From the NCBI RefSeq assembly GCF_014205225.1, contig NZ_JACHNB010000001.1, forward strand, positions 310,001-374,000: DNA of 64,000 nucleotides, given 5' to 3'. Of the stretch, positions 33,864 to 42,056 are shown piece by piece; position 1 is the stretch's first letter; each line of letters starts with the position of its first letter. The position numbers and the translations under genes are program-made. The DNA is from Actinoplanes octamycinicus. Lineage in GTDB: Bacteria > Actinomycetota > Actinomycetes > Mycobacteriales > Micromonosporaceae. The notes below the pieces were generated by a model, which was not told the origin of the DNA, did no database searches, and saw only the letters and a list, made by a program, of their open reading frames with translations.

Positions 33864-34685
33864 CTAGGCGCCACCCGCCGCGTCCAGCTCGACCAGCAGG
33901 TCGTGCAAGGCCGGGAAGAGCGCGGGCGGGGCCAGGAGCACCATGTCCGGTCCGGCCGGGGCGCCGTTCAGCCCGGACACCACCATCCCGGCCTCGGCGG
34001 CGATCAGCCCGCCGGCCGCGTGGTCCCACGGGTTGAGACCCTTCTCGAAGAACGCGTCCAGCTGGCCCTCGGCGGCCAGGCACAGGTCCAGGGACGCCGC
34101 GCCGAAGCGCCGGATGTCACGCACCCGGGTGATCATCTCGGCGAAGACCCGGCCCTGGTGCGCCCGGCGGCGGGGGTCGTACCCGAAGCCGGTGCCGATC
34201 AGCGCCTGGCCCAGCACGGTCTCGGTGGAGCAGGACAGCCGGCGGCCGGCCCGCCAGGCGCCGCCGCCCCGGGTGGCGGTCCACTCGTCGCCGGTGGCCG
34301 CGTTCACCACCACGCCGGCCAGCACCTCGCCGTCCACCTCGGCGGCCAGCGAGACCGCGTACTGCGGGAGGCCGTAGAGGTAGTTCACGGTGCCGTCGAT
34401 CGGGTCCAGGATCCAGCGGACCGCGCCCGGCTCGGCGGCGGCCGTGTCGCCGTACTCCTCACCCAGCACCCCGTCGCCCGGCCGCGCGGCCCGCAGCGCC
34501 TCCACCACCTGACGCTCGACCGCCTTGTCCGCCGCGGTGACGACGTCCGTGTCGGTGCTCTTGGTCTGCACGTCGCCGATCGCCTCGTCGCGCATCCGGC
34601 GCGCGGTGGCCGCCGCCTCCCGCGCCACCCGGACCGCGATGTCCAGCAGCTCGCCGGGCGACGTGCCCGGAGAAATCTCGCTCAC
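33864..34685 (-). CDS. Inositol monophosphatase family protein
   Basis: A 273-residue Mg-dependent phosphatase of the IMPase/SuhB superfamily. Metal-binding motifs are complete: the GEEYGD Glu pair, WILDPIDGTVNY (residues about 93-104) and the C-terminal NPWDHAAGGLIAAEAG. The likely substrate is myo-inositol 1-phosphate, needed for phosphatidylinositol and mycothiol, although related histidinol phosphatases share these motifs. The GTG start at 34683-34685 follows GGAAAGGA. It is divergent from rpoD and converges with the LytR_C gene. Confidence 0.9.
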   Translation of the reverse strand: MSEISPGTSPGELLDIAVRVAREAAATARRMRDEAIGDVQTKSTDTDVVTAADKAVERQVVEALRAARPGDGVLGEEYGDTAAAEPGAVRWILDPIDGTVNYLYGLPQYAVSLAAEVDGEVLAGVVVNAATGDEWTATRGGGAWRAGRRLSCSTETVLGQALIGTGFGYDPRRRAHQGRVFAEMITRVRDIRRFGAASLDLCLAAEGQLDAFFEKGLNPWDHAAGGLIAAEAGMVVSGLNGAPAGPDMVLLAPPALFPALHDLLVELDAAGGA

Positions 34686-34788
34686 GTTTGCGTCCTTTCC
34701 GCCGATACGATTCTCGCCCGGAGCGTCTCCGACGAGGTCGTCGGCCCCCGGCGGCGTGCTGCGGGGGGAGGATCTCGTGAGACGGCGC

Positions 34789-34794
34789 TACAAT
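34789..34794 (+). promoter_or_regulatory. Candidate -10 box TACAAT upstream of rpoD
   Basis: TACAAT is the best -10 match in the 254-bp IMPase-rpoD gap and lies 145 bp before the rpoD start, leaving a long 5' leader. The region 17-18 bp upstream is GC-rich without a TTGACA-like -35, so the promoter may be of another class. Confidence 0.4.
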
Positions 34795-34939
34795 TCACCC
34801 CTGCCCACGCTTCACGGACGCTCACACCGGGACCATCCGTGAACCGGGGGCTCCCAAAATCGACTCCGGCGAGACTCGCCCCCGCGTGCTGCGCTGGACC
34901 ACGGCCGTGCCCAAACTCATCGCCTCCGGAAGGTCATTC

Positions 34940-36490
34940 GTGACAGAAGCCCACCAGAACGGTGCCGACGTTCGCTCTATCACCGAGGCCTTGGTCACCC
35001 ATGCTCAGGGTGCGGGCGGGCAGCTCACTTCGGCCCAGGTCGCGCACACGCTCGAGTCCGCCGGCGTCAACCCGGCACAGGCCAAGAAGATCCTGCGCGG
35101 CCTGGTGGACGCCAACATCACCGTCGTGGTCGACGGCTCGGCCAGCACCCGCCGCAAGGTTGCTGCCGCCCGCTCCGCCACCCCGGCGTCGAAGGCGACC
35201 ACCGCCAAGACCGCTCCGGTGAAGAAGGCGGCGCCCGCCCCGAAACAGGCCGCGCCGGCCGGCGACCCCGCCGCCGTCGCGAAGAAGGCGGCCCCGGCCG
35301 CCAAGAAGGTCGCTCCGGCCAAGAAGGCGGTCACCGCCAAGGCCGCGCCCGCCAAGGCCGCCAAGCCCGGCGAGGAGGGCCCGGAGGGCGAGGAGATCGA
35401 CCCCGAGGAGCTCGCCGCCGAGATCGAGGACGTGGTGGTGGAGGAGCCGGCCGCGGTGGTCGCCGCGGCGGCGGCCGACGCCGCCAGCTCGGCCACCGAC
35501 GGCGACTTCGAGTGGGACGACGAGGAGTCCGAGGCCCTCAAGCAGGCCCGCCGGGACGCGGAGCTGACCGCCTCGGCCGACTCGGTCCGCGCCTACCTCA
35601 AGCAGATCGGCAAGGTCCCGCTGCTCAACGCGGAGCAGGAGGTCGAGCTCGCCAAGCGGATCGAGGCCGGCCTCTACGCCGCGGAGCGCCTGCGGGCCGC
35701 CGAGGAGGGCGAGGAGACGCTCGAGCGCAACTTCGAGCGCGACCTCAAGTGGATCAACCGGGACGGCGAGCGGGCGAAGAACCACCTGCTCGAGGCGAAC
35801 CTGCGGCTCGTGGTCTCGCTGGCCAAGCGCTACACCGGCCGCGGCATGGCGTTCCTGGACCTGATCCAGGAGGGCAACCTGGGCCTGATCCGCGCCGTCG
35901 AGAAGTTCGACTACACCAAGGGCTACAAGTTCTCCACGTACGCGACGTGGTGGATCCGCCAGGCGATCACCCGCGCCATGGCCGACCAGGCCCGCACCAT
36001 CCGTATCCCGGTGCACATGGTCGAGGTGATCAACAAGCTCGGCCGGATCCAGCGCGAGCTGCTCCAGGACCTGGGCCGCGAGCCCACCCCGGAGGAGCTG
36101 GCCAAGGAAATGGACATCACGCCGGAGAAGGTGCTGGAGATCCAGCAGTACGCGCGTGAGCCCATCTCGCTGGACCAGACGATCGGCGACGAGGGCGACA
36201 GCCAGCTCGGTGACTTCATCGAGGACTCCGAGGCGGTCGTCGCGGTCGACGCGGTCTCCTTCTCGCTGCTGCAGGACCAGCTCCAGCAGGTGCTGCAGAC
36301 GCTCTCCGAGCGGGAGGCGGGCGTGGTCCGGCTGCGCTTCGGCCTGACCGACGGCCAGCCGCGCACGCTGGACGAGATCGGCCAGGTCTACGGGGTCACC
36401 CGGGAGCGGATCCGGCAGATCGAGTCCAAGACGATGTCGAAGCTGCGGCACCCGTCCCGGTCGCAGGTTCTCCGCGACTACCTGGACTAA
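34940..36490 (+). CDS. rpoD: Principal RNA polymerase sigma factor (RpoD/HrdB/SigA)
   Basis: A 516-residue group-1 sigma factor. It begins with a region 1.1-like domain ([19 protein letters not shown]), then a Lys/Ala/Pro-rich linker (about residues 75-180) and a highly acidic stretch. Region 1.2 ([16 protein letters not shown]), region 2 ([32 protein letters not shown]), region 3 and region 4.2 ([19 protein letters not shown]) follow. It directs housekeeping transcription. The GTG at 34940 has GGAAGG upstream. Part of region 2 is nucleotide-identical over 173 bp to the second sigma gene at 61629-61801. Confidence 0.95.
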   Translation: MTEAHQNGADVRSITEALVTHAQGAGGQLTSAQVAHTLESAGVNPAQAKKILRGLVDANITVVVDGSASTRRKVAAARSATPASKATTAKTAPVKKAAPAPKQAAPAGDPAAVAKKAAPAAKKVAPAKKAVTAKAAPAKAAKPGEEGPEGEEIDPEELAAEIEDVVVEEPAAVVAAAAADAASSATDGDFEWDDEESEALKQARRDAELTASADSVRAYLKQIGKVPLLNAEQEVELAKRIEAGLYAAERLRAAEEGEETLERNFERDLKWINRDGERAKNHLLEANLRLVVSLAKRYTGRGMAFLDLIQEGNLGLIRAVEKFDYTKGYKFSTYATWWIRQAITRAMADQARTIRIPVHMVEVINKLGRIQRELLQDLGREPTPEELAKEMDITPEKVLEIQQYAREPISLDQTIGDEGDSQLGDFIEDSEAVVAVDAVSFSLLQDQLQQVLQTLSEREAGVVRLRFGLTDGQPRTLDEIGQVYGVTRERIRQIESKTMSKLRHPSRSQVLRDYLD

Positions 36491-36521
36491 GACGTTCAGT
36501 CAACATTACGTGTCCGTTTGG

Positions 36522-36549
36522 TCACCACCCGTACATCAACGGGTGGTGA
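36522..36549 (+). terminator. Terminator hairpin after rpoD
   Basis: An 11-bp perfect stem TCACCACCCGT / ACGGGTGGTGA (36522-36532 with 36539-36549) with a 6-nt loop, 31 nt after the rpoD stop. No T run follows. Confidence 0.7.
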
Positions 36550-36734
36550 TCAGACCGTTGTGCAGAAGTGATCGTTGACGTGGCACCCTGGGATCACGGC
36601 ACACTAGTCGGAACCGGTGTGACCTCGGTCCCCCCGGGGCACTCTGGGAAGGCTGCAACGGCGCAGGGTGTTGCACGATGTGTGAGCAGTAGCCGAGGAA
36701 CATGTTCATCGGTGACGAACAGAGGAGGAAGGCG

Positions 36735-36977
36735 ATGACCCCGACCCTCACGCCGCCGGCGGGAAATCTGTCCGGCCTAGCAGCCGATGAACGGTGCGAC
36801 CGCTGCAATGCAGCCGGGAAGCTCCGTTTGACACTGGCGGGCGGTGGCGATCTGGTCTTCTGCGGCCACCACGCCAACCGTTACGCCGAGGACCTGGTGA
36901 AGATCGCGGTGCAGTTCTCCGCCGATCCGGAGTTCACCTGGCGTGGCGCGAACATGATGTCGAACTCCAGCAACTAA
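36735..36977 (+). CDS. DUF7455 family small zinc-finger-like protein
   Basis: An 80-residue protein. It has a CDRCNAAG CxxC (C21, C24) followed by a beta segment and an FCGHHANRY Cys/His element, a plausible zinc site, ending in RGANMMSNSSN. Such proteins are conserved downstream of rpoD in actinobacteria, although their role is unknown. ATG 36735 is chosen because a very strong GAGGAGGAAGG ribosome binding site precedes it; the upstream in-frame ATG at 36702 has none. A TTGACG sequence at 36575-36580 may be part of its promoter. Confidence 0.85.
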   Translation: MTPTLTPPAGNLSGLAADERCDRCNAAGKLRLTLAGGGDLVFCGHHANRYAEDLVKIAVQFSADPEFTWRGANMMSNSSN

Positions 36978-37014
36978 CAGCGAACAGCGGTCCCCCAACT
37001 AAAGACGCGTGACA

Positions 37015-37042
37015 AAGGGGCGCCTCCTGCGGGGCGCCCCTT
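37015..37042 (+). terminator. Terminator hairpin after the DUF7455 gene
   Basis: A 10-bp perfect stem AAGGGGCGCC / GGCGCCCCTT (37015-37024 with 37033-37042) with an 8-nt loop, 38 nt after the stop. It is a typical GC-rich actinobacterial terminator. Confidence 0.8.
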
Positions 37043-37079
37043 CCGCGTGCCCGATTTCCGGTACGCGCCCGTCCGCGCG

Positions 37080-37560
37080 GTCCGGCCTACCGTGGCCGAG
37101 CGGTCATCACTGCTGGCCGGCTCATCCCTGGCCGCGCGCCGATCGCCGCTGCCCGGCTCACCCTCGCCGCGCGCCCAGCCACGCAGCCCGGCCCAACCTC
37201 GCCACGCGGCCATCGCCATTGCCGGTCTATCGTCGCCGTCGCCCTACCCCGCGGCCTGGCCCGTCCTTGCCGCGCGCCCATTCCCGCGGCCCGGCCCGCT
37301 GTCGCCGGCTGCCCATCCCCACGGCCCGGCCCACCCTCGCCGCCCGCCCAACCCCACAGCCCGCCCCCGCCGGCCGCCCAACCCCACGGCCTGCCCCTCG
37401 CCGGCCGCCCAACCCCACGGCCCGGCCCACCCTCGCCGCCCGCCCAACCCCACAGCCCGCCCTCGCCGGCCGCCCATACCTCGGCCTGCCCCTCGCCGAC
37501 CGCCCATCCCCTCGGCCCGCCCAACCCCACGGCCCGGCCCAGCCTCGCCGCGCGGATCTG
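37080..37560. repeat. Low-complexity C-rich degenerate tandem repeat
   Basis: About 480 bp of degenerate repeats built from CGCCCAACCCCACGGCC and CTCGCCGGCCGCC modules, strongly C-rich on the plus strand. All six frames give Pro/Arg or Gly-rich runs. No start with a ribosome binding site and no recognisable domain is present, so I treat it as non-coding. It is the left part of the 950-bp gap 36978-37928. Confidence 0.75.
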
Positions 37561-37582
37561 GCAAATCCTCGGCGGCTATTCG

Positions 37583-37608
37583 CTGTCCACACCACGGCGT
37601 TGTCCACA
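37583..37608. promoter_or_regulatory. Two DnaA-box-like sites
   Basis: TTGTCCACA (37600-37608) equals the consensus DnaA box of high-GC actinobacteria, and CTGTCCACA (37583-37591) differs at one position. They are in the same orientation, 17 bp apart, between two repeat tracts. No replication gene is near, so this is not oriC; a DnaA-titration or regulatory site is possible. Confidence 0.4.
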
Positions 37609-37669
37609 GGGCGCCCGCAGAGTCGTTCCCGATTCCGCAACACTGTCCAGGGCAGGCCCCCTGGGAGGG

Positions 37670-37926
37670 CGGGCCGTGAGCGAGCGGGCGGTGCTGCGAG
37701 CAGGCGCGGGCACTGCGAGCGGGCAGGCTGCGAGCAGGCGCGGGGGCCGTGAGCAAACGCGGGGAGCTCCGAGCGAACACGGGCAGCTGCGAGCACGCGC
37801 TCGGCGCTGCGAGCAAGCGAGCTGAACGGGCACCCTGCGAGCAGGGTGGCTGAGCGGGCAGGCAGCGAGCGGGCACGAGGCTACGAGCGACCGGACTGAT
37901 CAGGCAGGCTGCGAGCGAGCACGCAG
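37670..37926. repeat. Degenerate CTGCGAGCRGGC tandem repeat
   Basis: About 250 bp containing more than ten degenerate copies of a 10-20 bp motif around GCGAGC(A/G)GGCA. No gene is supported. It abuts the stop codon of the GGDEF gene at 37929. Confidence 0.7.
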
Positions 37927-37928
37927 GC

Positions 37929-39533
37929 TCAGGCGGCGGCCCGTAAACCCGGCTCATCGGCCGTCTCGACGCCGTCGCCGCCGCGCCGCTTGGCTCGGTA
38001 CATCGCCGCGTCGGCGCGGCACAGCGACTCGTTCAGGGCCGCTGCCGGGCCCACCGCGACGCCGATGCTGACCGTGGCGATGCACTCCGGGATGTCGCGG
38101 ACCGCGGCCACCATCCGGGCCGCCACGGCGGCTGCCTCGGCCGCGTCGGCGCCGGCCAGCAGTGCGGCGAACTCGTCGCCGCCGAGCCGGGCCACCAGGT
38201 CGCCGGGGCCGGCCTGGCCGGCCAGCGCCGCGGCGATGGCCTGCAGTGCCGCGTCGCCGGCGGCGTGCCCGCGAGTGTCGTTGATCACCTTGAATTTGTC
38301 GGTGTCGACCAGCAGCACCGCGACGGGGCCGGTGCGGCAGGCCGCTGACTGCACGGCGCTGTCGAAGCCGCGCCGGTTGGCGATCCCGGTCAGCGGGTCC
38401 ACCTCGGCGGCTCGGGCCACCTGCTCGTGCCGGGCCCGCAGCTGCTCCAGGTCGTACCGGGTGCGGGCGGCGTGCAGGGTGTTCAGCCGCTGGCGCCACA
38501 GGGCCGCGGCCAGGCTGTCGCCGTAGGCCAGGGTCGCTTCGGCGTCCCGGGAGCCGACGTGGGCCAGCAGGACCGCCCGGGTGCGGTGGGTGCTCGCCAC
38601 CACCAGCCAGTCCGCGTCCGGGGTCAGTTCGGCGGCGGCCTCGGCGATCACCTCGAGAGCCTCGGCGGGACGCCCGGAGCGGGACAGCGCCACCGCGTGG
38701 AACGGCCGGCTGATCGCGAGTGTGTCGGCCGGGAAACCGCGGTCGCGCAGCCGCCGGGTGTATCGCTCGATGTCCACCGCGGCGCCGGCCGGGTCGTGCC
38801 GGTCGGCCCGGGAGCAGGCCGCGTAGAGCAGCGCGTTGTCCCGCCAGCTGGCCGCGTCGGCGCCGGAGACCTCGGCGGCGGCCCGGTTGGCGTACCGTTC
38901 GGCTTCGGCGCTGTGGCTCTCCGCCTCGGCGACCCGGTGGATCTGGTAGAGCTCCAGCGCCCAGCGCAGGTGCATCTCGGCGAGGTTCAGCAGCCACATC
39001 GCGCGGTTGCCGTTCTGCGCGCCGTCCGCGCTGCTCATCTCGTACGCGCTCTGGAACTGCGGTTCGACCAGTTCGTAGAGGCGCAGCTCGTACCAGCCGA
39101 TGGCGACCGCGACCCGGGAGTTGACCGCGGCCACCGGGTCCGGCTCGCCGTCGGCCAGCATCTCCGCGGCGACCAGGTCACGCAGTACCTCGTCGGTGTC
39201 GTGGTCGGCGTCCCGCGGCCCGGCCGGGTCGGCCGTCGGCGCGCTCAGCCGCAGCCGCTGCCAGGCCCGGCTGGCCAGGGCGGCGGCCTGCCAGCCGCGG
39301 CTGCCCTCCCGCTCGGCGGCCCGCAGCATCGGCCCGGCCGCCTCGATCGCGGCCCGCTGGTCGCCCCGCGCGATGAAGGACACCACCCGGACGAAGTGCA
39401 TGCAGGCCGGCCCGTCGGCGAGATCGCCGGTGACCGCCCGGAGGGCCGTCTCGGCCTCGGCCTGGACGGCGGCCGCCTCGCCGGTCTGCGCCCGCTCCAG
39501 CAGGCGCACGGCGTGCAGTGTGGTCTCGCGCAT
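37929..39533 (-). CDS. Soluble GGDEF diguanylate cyclase with N-terminal helical-repeat sensor region
   Basis: A 534-residue protein without membrane segments. The first 360 residues are Ala-rich helices with TPR-like spacing (ALASRAWQRLRL, AEMHLRWALELYQ, RPFHAVALSRSGRPAEALEV). A GGDEF domain (about residues 370-525) follows with DPLTGIANRRGFD, LLVDTDKFKVINDTRGHAAGD and the intact active-site RLGGDEFAAL. The residues where an inhibitory RxxD site would sit read GPGD, so product inhibition is probably missing. It should make cyclic di-GMP in the cytosol. The ATG at 39533 has GGAGGGG 7 nt upstream. Confidence 0.9.
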   Translation of the reverse strand: MRETTLHAVRLLERAQTGEAAAVQAEAETALRAVTGDLADGPACMHFVRVVSFIARGDQRAAIEAAGPMLRAAEREGSRGWQAAALASRAWQRLRLSAPTADPAGPRDADHDTDEVLRDLVAAEMLADGEPDPVAAVNSRVAVAIGWYELRLYELVEPQFQSAYEMSSADGAQNGNRAMWLLNLAEMHLRWALELYQIHRVAEAESHSAEAERYANRAAAEVSGADAASWRDNALLYAACSRADRHDPAGAAVDIERYTRRLRDRGFPADTLAISRPFHAVALSRSGRPAEALEVIAEAAAELTPDADWLVVASTHRTRAVLLAHVGSRDAEATLAYGDSLAAALWRQRLNTLHAARTRYDLEQLRARHEQVARAAEVDPLTGIANRRGFDSAVQSAACRTGPVAVLLVDTDKFKVINDTRGHAAGDAALQAIAAALAGQAGPGDLVARLGGDEFAALLAGADAAEAAAVAARMVAAVRDIPECIATVSIGVAVGPAAALNESLCRADAAMYRAKRRGGDGVETADEPGLRAAA

Positions 39534-39598
39534 AGAACACCCCTCCGGTGGCACTGATCGGCTGCCGGAGGGGTGAGCGGAGGAAACCCGCGCAACGG

Positions 39599-39684
39599 GT
39601 CTGGATGGTGGCGATCCGCCCCTCCACCTGACCGAGCAAGAAAACTCAGAACGTCTGGATGGTGGCGATCCGCTCTTCCAGCTG
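39599..39684. repeat. Partial direct duplication of the helicase 3' end (54-bp period)
   Basis: Copies 39599-39630 and 39653-39684 match at 29 of 32 positions. The second copy encodes the last residues of the helicase (RIATIQTF); the first lies just downstream of its stop and is not translated. Confidence 0.85.
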
Positions 39685-41376
39685 CTCGATGGTGGCCTGC
39701 GCGCTCGGCGGGCCGCCGCAGAGCCGGCGCAGCTCCGCGTGGATCTTGCCGTGCGGCAGGTTGGTCCGGTGGTGGTGGGCGGCGACCAGGGTGTTCAGCT
39801 GGCGGCGCAGGGTGGCCCGGCGCTCGCCGGCGCTCATTTGCACGACCGGCTCGCGGGGCGCCGGCTCGGGAGCGTTGCGCGCCGCCTCCTGCTCCAGTTT
39901 CTTCTGCACGGCGAGCTGCTCGGTCTGCCGCTTGTTCAGCAGCATGGTGACCTCGTCCGGGGTGAGCAGGCCGGGCAGGCCCAGGTAGTCGGCCTCCTCG
40001 GCGGTGCCGGTCCGGGCCGGCACGCCGAACGACGTGCCGTCGTAGATGACCTCCTGCAGCTCGGCGGTCGCGGACAACGCCTCGAACTGTTTCTCCAGGT
40101 CGCCGATCGCGTCCTCGGACTTCTGCGCCCGCTCCAGCAGCTCGTCGTCCAGCCCATCCTTCTCCTTGGGCGCGCCCAGCACGTGGTTGCGCTCGGCCTC
40201 CATCTCGCTGGCCAGCCCGAGCAGATGCGGGACGCTGGGCAGGAAGACGGTGGCGGTCTCGCCGGGCTGCCGGGACCGGACGAACCGGCCGATCGCCTGG
40301 GCGAAGTAGAGCGGGGTGGAGGCGCTGGTGGCGTAGACGCCGACGGCCAGCCGCGGGATGTCGACGCCCTCGGACACCATCCGGACGGCGACCATCCAGT
40401 GCTTGTCCGAGGCGGCGAACTCGGCGATCCGCCCGGAGGCCCCGTCGTCGTCGGAGAGGACCACGGTGGGCGACTCGCCGGTCAGGTCGTGCAGCAGTTT
40501 CGCGTACGCCCGGGCGGCCGTCTGGTCGCTGGCGATGACCAGGCCGCCGGCGTCCGGCATCCCCTCGCGGACCCGCAGCAGCCGGTTGTGCGCGGCCTGC
40601 ATCACCTGCGGCATCCACTCGCCGCGGTGGTCCAGCGCGGTCCGCCAGGCCTGCGCGATCAGGTCCTTGGTCATCGGCTCGCCGAGCCGGGCGGCCAGCT
40701 CGTCACCGGCGTTGGTGCGCCACCGGGTCTCGCCGGAGTACGCCATGAACATGACCGGCCGGACGACCCGGTCGCGGAGCGCGTCGGCGTAGCCGTAGAC
40801 CGAGTCGGCCTTGGACCGCTGGATCCCGTCCATGCCCCGCTCGTACTGCACGAAGGGGATCGGGTTCTCGTCGGAGCGGAACGGGGTCCCGGTGAGCAGC
40901 AGCCGCCGCTCGGCCGGCTCGAACGCGTCCTTGACCCCGTCGCCCCAGCTGCGCGAGTCGCCGGCGTGGTGGATCTCGTCCAGGATGACCAGGGTGCGCC
41001 GGGTCACCGTGCGCCGCTTGTGCACCTGCGGCGCCATGCCGACCTGCGCGTACGTCACCACCGCCCCGTGGAAGTCGCGGGACGAGTGGATCTCCGAGTT
41101 GCGGAACCGGTGGTCGAGCTGGATCCCGACCCGGGCCGCCGCCTGCGCCCACTGCGTCTTCAGGTGCTCGGTCGGGCAGACCACGGTGACCGCCTCCACG
41201 GTGCCGTCCACCAGCATCTCGGCGGCGAGCCGCAGGGCGAACGTGGTCTTGCCGGCGCCGGGCGTCGCCACGGCCATGAAGTCCTCGGAACGGCGGCGGA
41301 GATACTCCACCATCGCCTTGCGCTGCCATGCCCGCAGGGGCGGGAAGATCTCCAGATTCGGCAGAGACGGGCTCAA
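39646..41376 (-). CDS. DEAD/DEAH-box helicase family protein
   Basis: A 576-residue superfamily 2 helicase-like protein. Motif I is ATPGAGKTTFA (about residues 37-47), motif Ia CPTEHLKTQW, motif II DEIHH (about 134), motif III LLTGTPFRSDE and motif VI AIGRFVRSR. The C-terminal 170 residues are charged and probably coiled-coil (ELLERAQKSEDAIGDLEKQF). It is related to restriction-type/XPB-like SF2 ATPases found singly in actinobacteria; substrate unknown. The start is TTG at 41374-41376, because an in-frame stop lies just upstream; the ribosome binding site is poor. Confidence 0.87.
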   Translation of the reverse strand: MSPSLPNLEIFPPLRAWQRKAMVEYLRRRSEDFMAVATPGAGKTTFALRLAAEMLVDGTVEAVTVVCPTEHLKTQWAQAAARVGIQLDHRFRNSEIHSSRDFHGAVVTYAQVGMAPQVHKRRTVTRRTLVILDEIHHAGDSRSWGDGVKDAFEPAERRLLLTGTPFRSDENPIPFVQYERGMDGIQRSKADSVYGYADALRDRVVRPVMFMAYSGETRWRTNAGDELAARLGEPMTKDLIAQAWRTALDHRGEWMPQVMQAAHNRLLRVREGMPDAGGLVIASDQTAARAYAKLLHDLTGESPTVVLSDDDGASGRIAEFAASDKHWMVAVRMVSEGVDIPRLAVGVYATSASTPLYFAQAIGRFVRSRQPGETATVFLPSVPHLLGLASEMEAERNHVLGAPKEKDGLDDELLERAQKSEDAIGDLEKQFEALSATAELQEVIYDGTSFGVPARTGTAEEADYLGLPGLLTPDEVTMLLNKRQTEQLAVQKKLEQEAARNAPEPAPREPVVQMSAGERRATLRRQLNTLVAAHHHRTNLPHGKIHAELRRLCGGPPSAQATIEQLEERIATIQTF

Positions 41377-41401
41377 GCTCCGGTGATCCCTTCATCCATG
41401 G

Positions 41402-41430
41402 AAAAACCTCCGCGGCGTAGGTCGCGGAGG
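41402..41430 (-). terminator. Rho-independent terminator (leftward) after DUF3039
   Basis: Read on the minus strand, stem CCTCCGCG/CGCGGAGG (41423-41430 with 41407-41414, 8-nt loop) is followed by five T. It separates DUF3039 from the helicase gene. The rest of the 338-bp gap (41431-41714) is GC-rich with no supported gene or motif. Confidence 0.85.
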
Positions 41431-41714
41431 CGAGGTATCAGCATAGCCGCGGACCGGGCCGATCCGGGGGTTACGGCGCCGCGACGGGCGCCGGCTGCGG
41501 CACCCGTGTCAGCGGCGCCGCGGCGGTGACCAGCGGAAGCGGGCCGGTGCGCCCGGGCCGCCGCGGAATGGTGACAAGAATCGCCCCGCCGCCGGCGACC
41601 GGCGGCGTCCAGCACGGGACGCCGCACCCGGTGCGGCCGGGCGACCGCGAGCACGGTGAGCAGGGTGACGCCGACCGGCGAGGGCCGGCGGCGAACACCG
41701 CCCCGATCAGGCGA

Positions 41715-41933
41715 TCAGGCCTTCATCGCCTCGTAGATCTCCTTGCAGGCGGGACAGACCGGCGAGCCCGGTTTGGGCGATTTGGTCACCGGGAAGGTCT
41801 CCCCGCACAGCGCGATCACGTAGGTGCCCATCACGGCACTCTCCGCGATCTTCTCCTTGCGCACGTAGTGGAACATCTCCGGACCGGTATCGGCGTCCTT
41901 GGTCTCCGGACGCTCGAGGATCTGGGTGCTCAC
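41715..41933 (-). CDS. DUF3039 family protein
   Basis: A 72-residue small protein matching DUF3039: the middle MFHYVRKEKIAESAVMGTYVIALCGE and the C-terminal CPACKEIYE. Together C43 (ALCGE), C59 and C62 could form a metal site. Function is unknown, and it is widespread in actinobacteria. The start is GTG at 41931-41933, with a GAAAGG sequence about 10 nt upstream. It is divergent from psuG across 123 bp. Confidence 0.87.
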   Translation of the reverse strand: MSTQILERPETKDADTGPEMFHYVRKEKIAESAVMGTYVIALCGETFPVTKSPKPGSPVCPACKEIYEAMKA

Positions 41934-42043
41934 AGGTATCAGCCTTTCGCAAGATCACTAAGTCGGTGGAGGAAAAGCTCCAGCGGACAAGTCTGACACC
42001 TCACGCCTGGTCGGTCCAACGACAACGCAGCAGGCCCGGGCCG

Positions 42044-42049
42044 TACCGT
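42044..42049 (+). promoter_or_regulatory. -10-like box TACCGT for leaderless psuG
   Basis: TACCGT (TAnnnT) lies 7 nt before the GTG at 42057, with no ribosome binding site between them. Confidence 0.45.
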
Positions 42050-42056
42050 TGGCGAC

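Noticed and set aside
37583..37608. Chromosomal replication origin
   Set aside because: Only two DnaA-box-like sites; none of the usual neighbours (dnaA, dnaN, gyrB, rpmH) is present.
37009..37752. Proline/arginine-rich open frames in the gap after DUF7455
   Set aside because: They are by-products of C-rich tandem repeats, open in several frames at once, without start signals or a recognisable domain.
41471..41698. Small leftward open frame of 75 codons between DUF3039 and the helicase
   Set aside because: Cys/Pro/Arg-rich composition, no ribosome binding site, no family resemblance, and another frame on the same strand is equally open. A decayed membrane-protein gene is conceivable but not supported.
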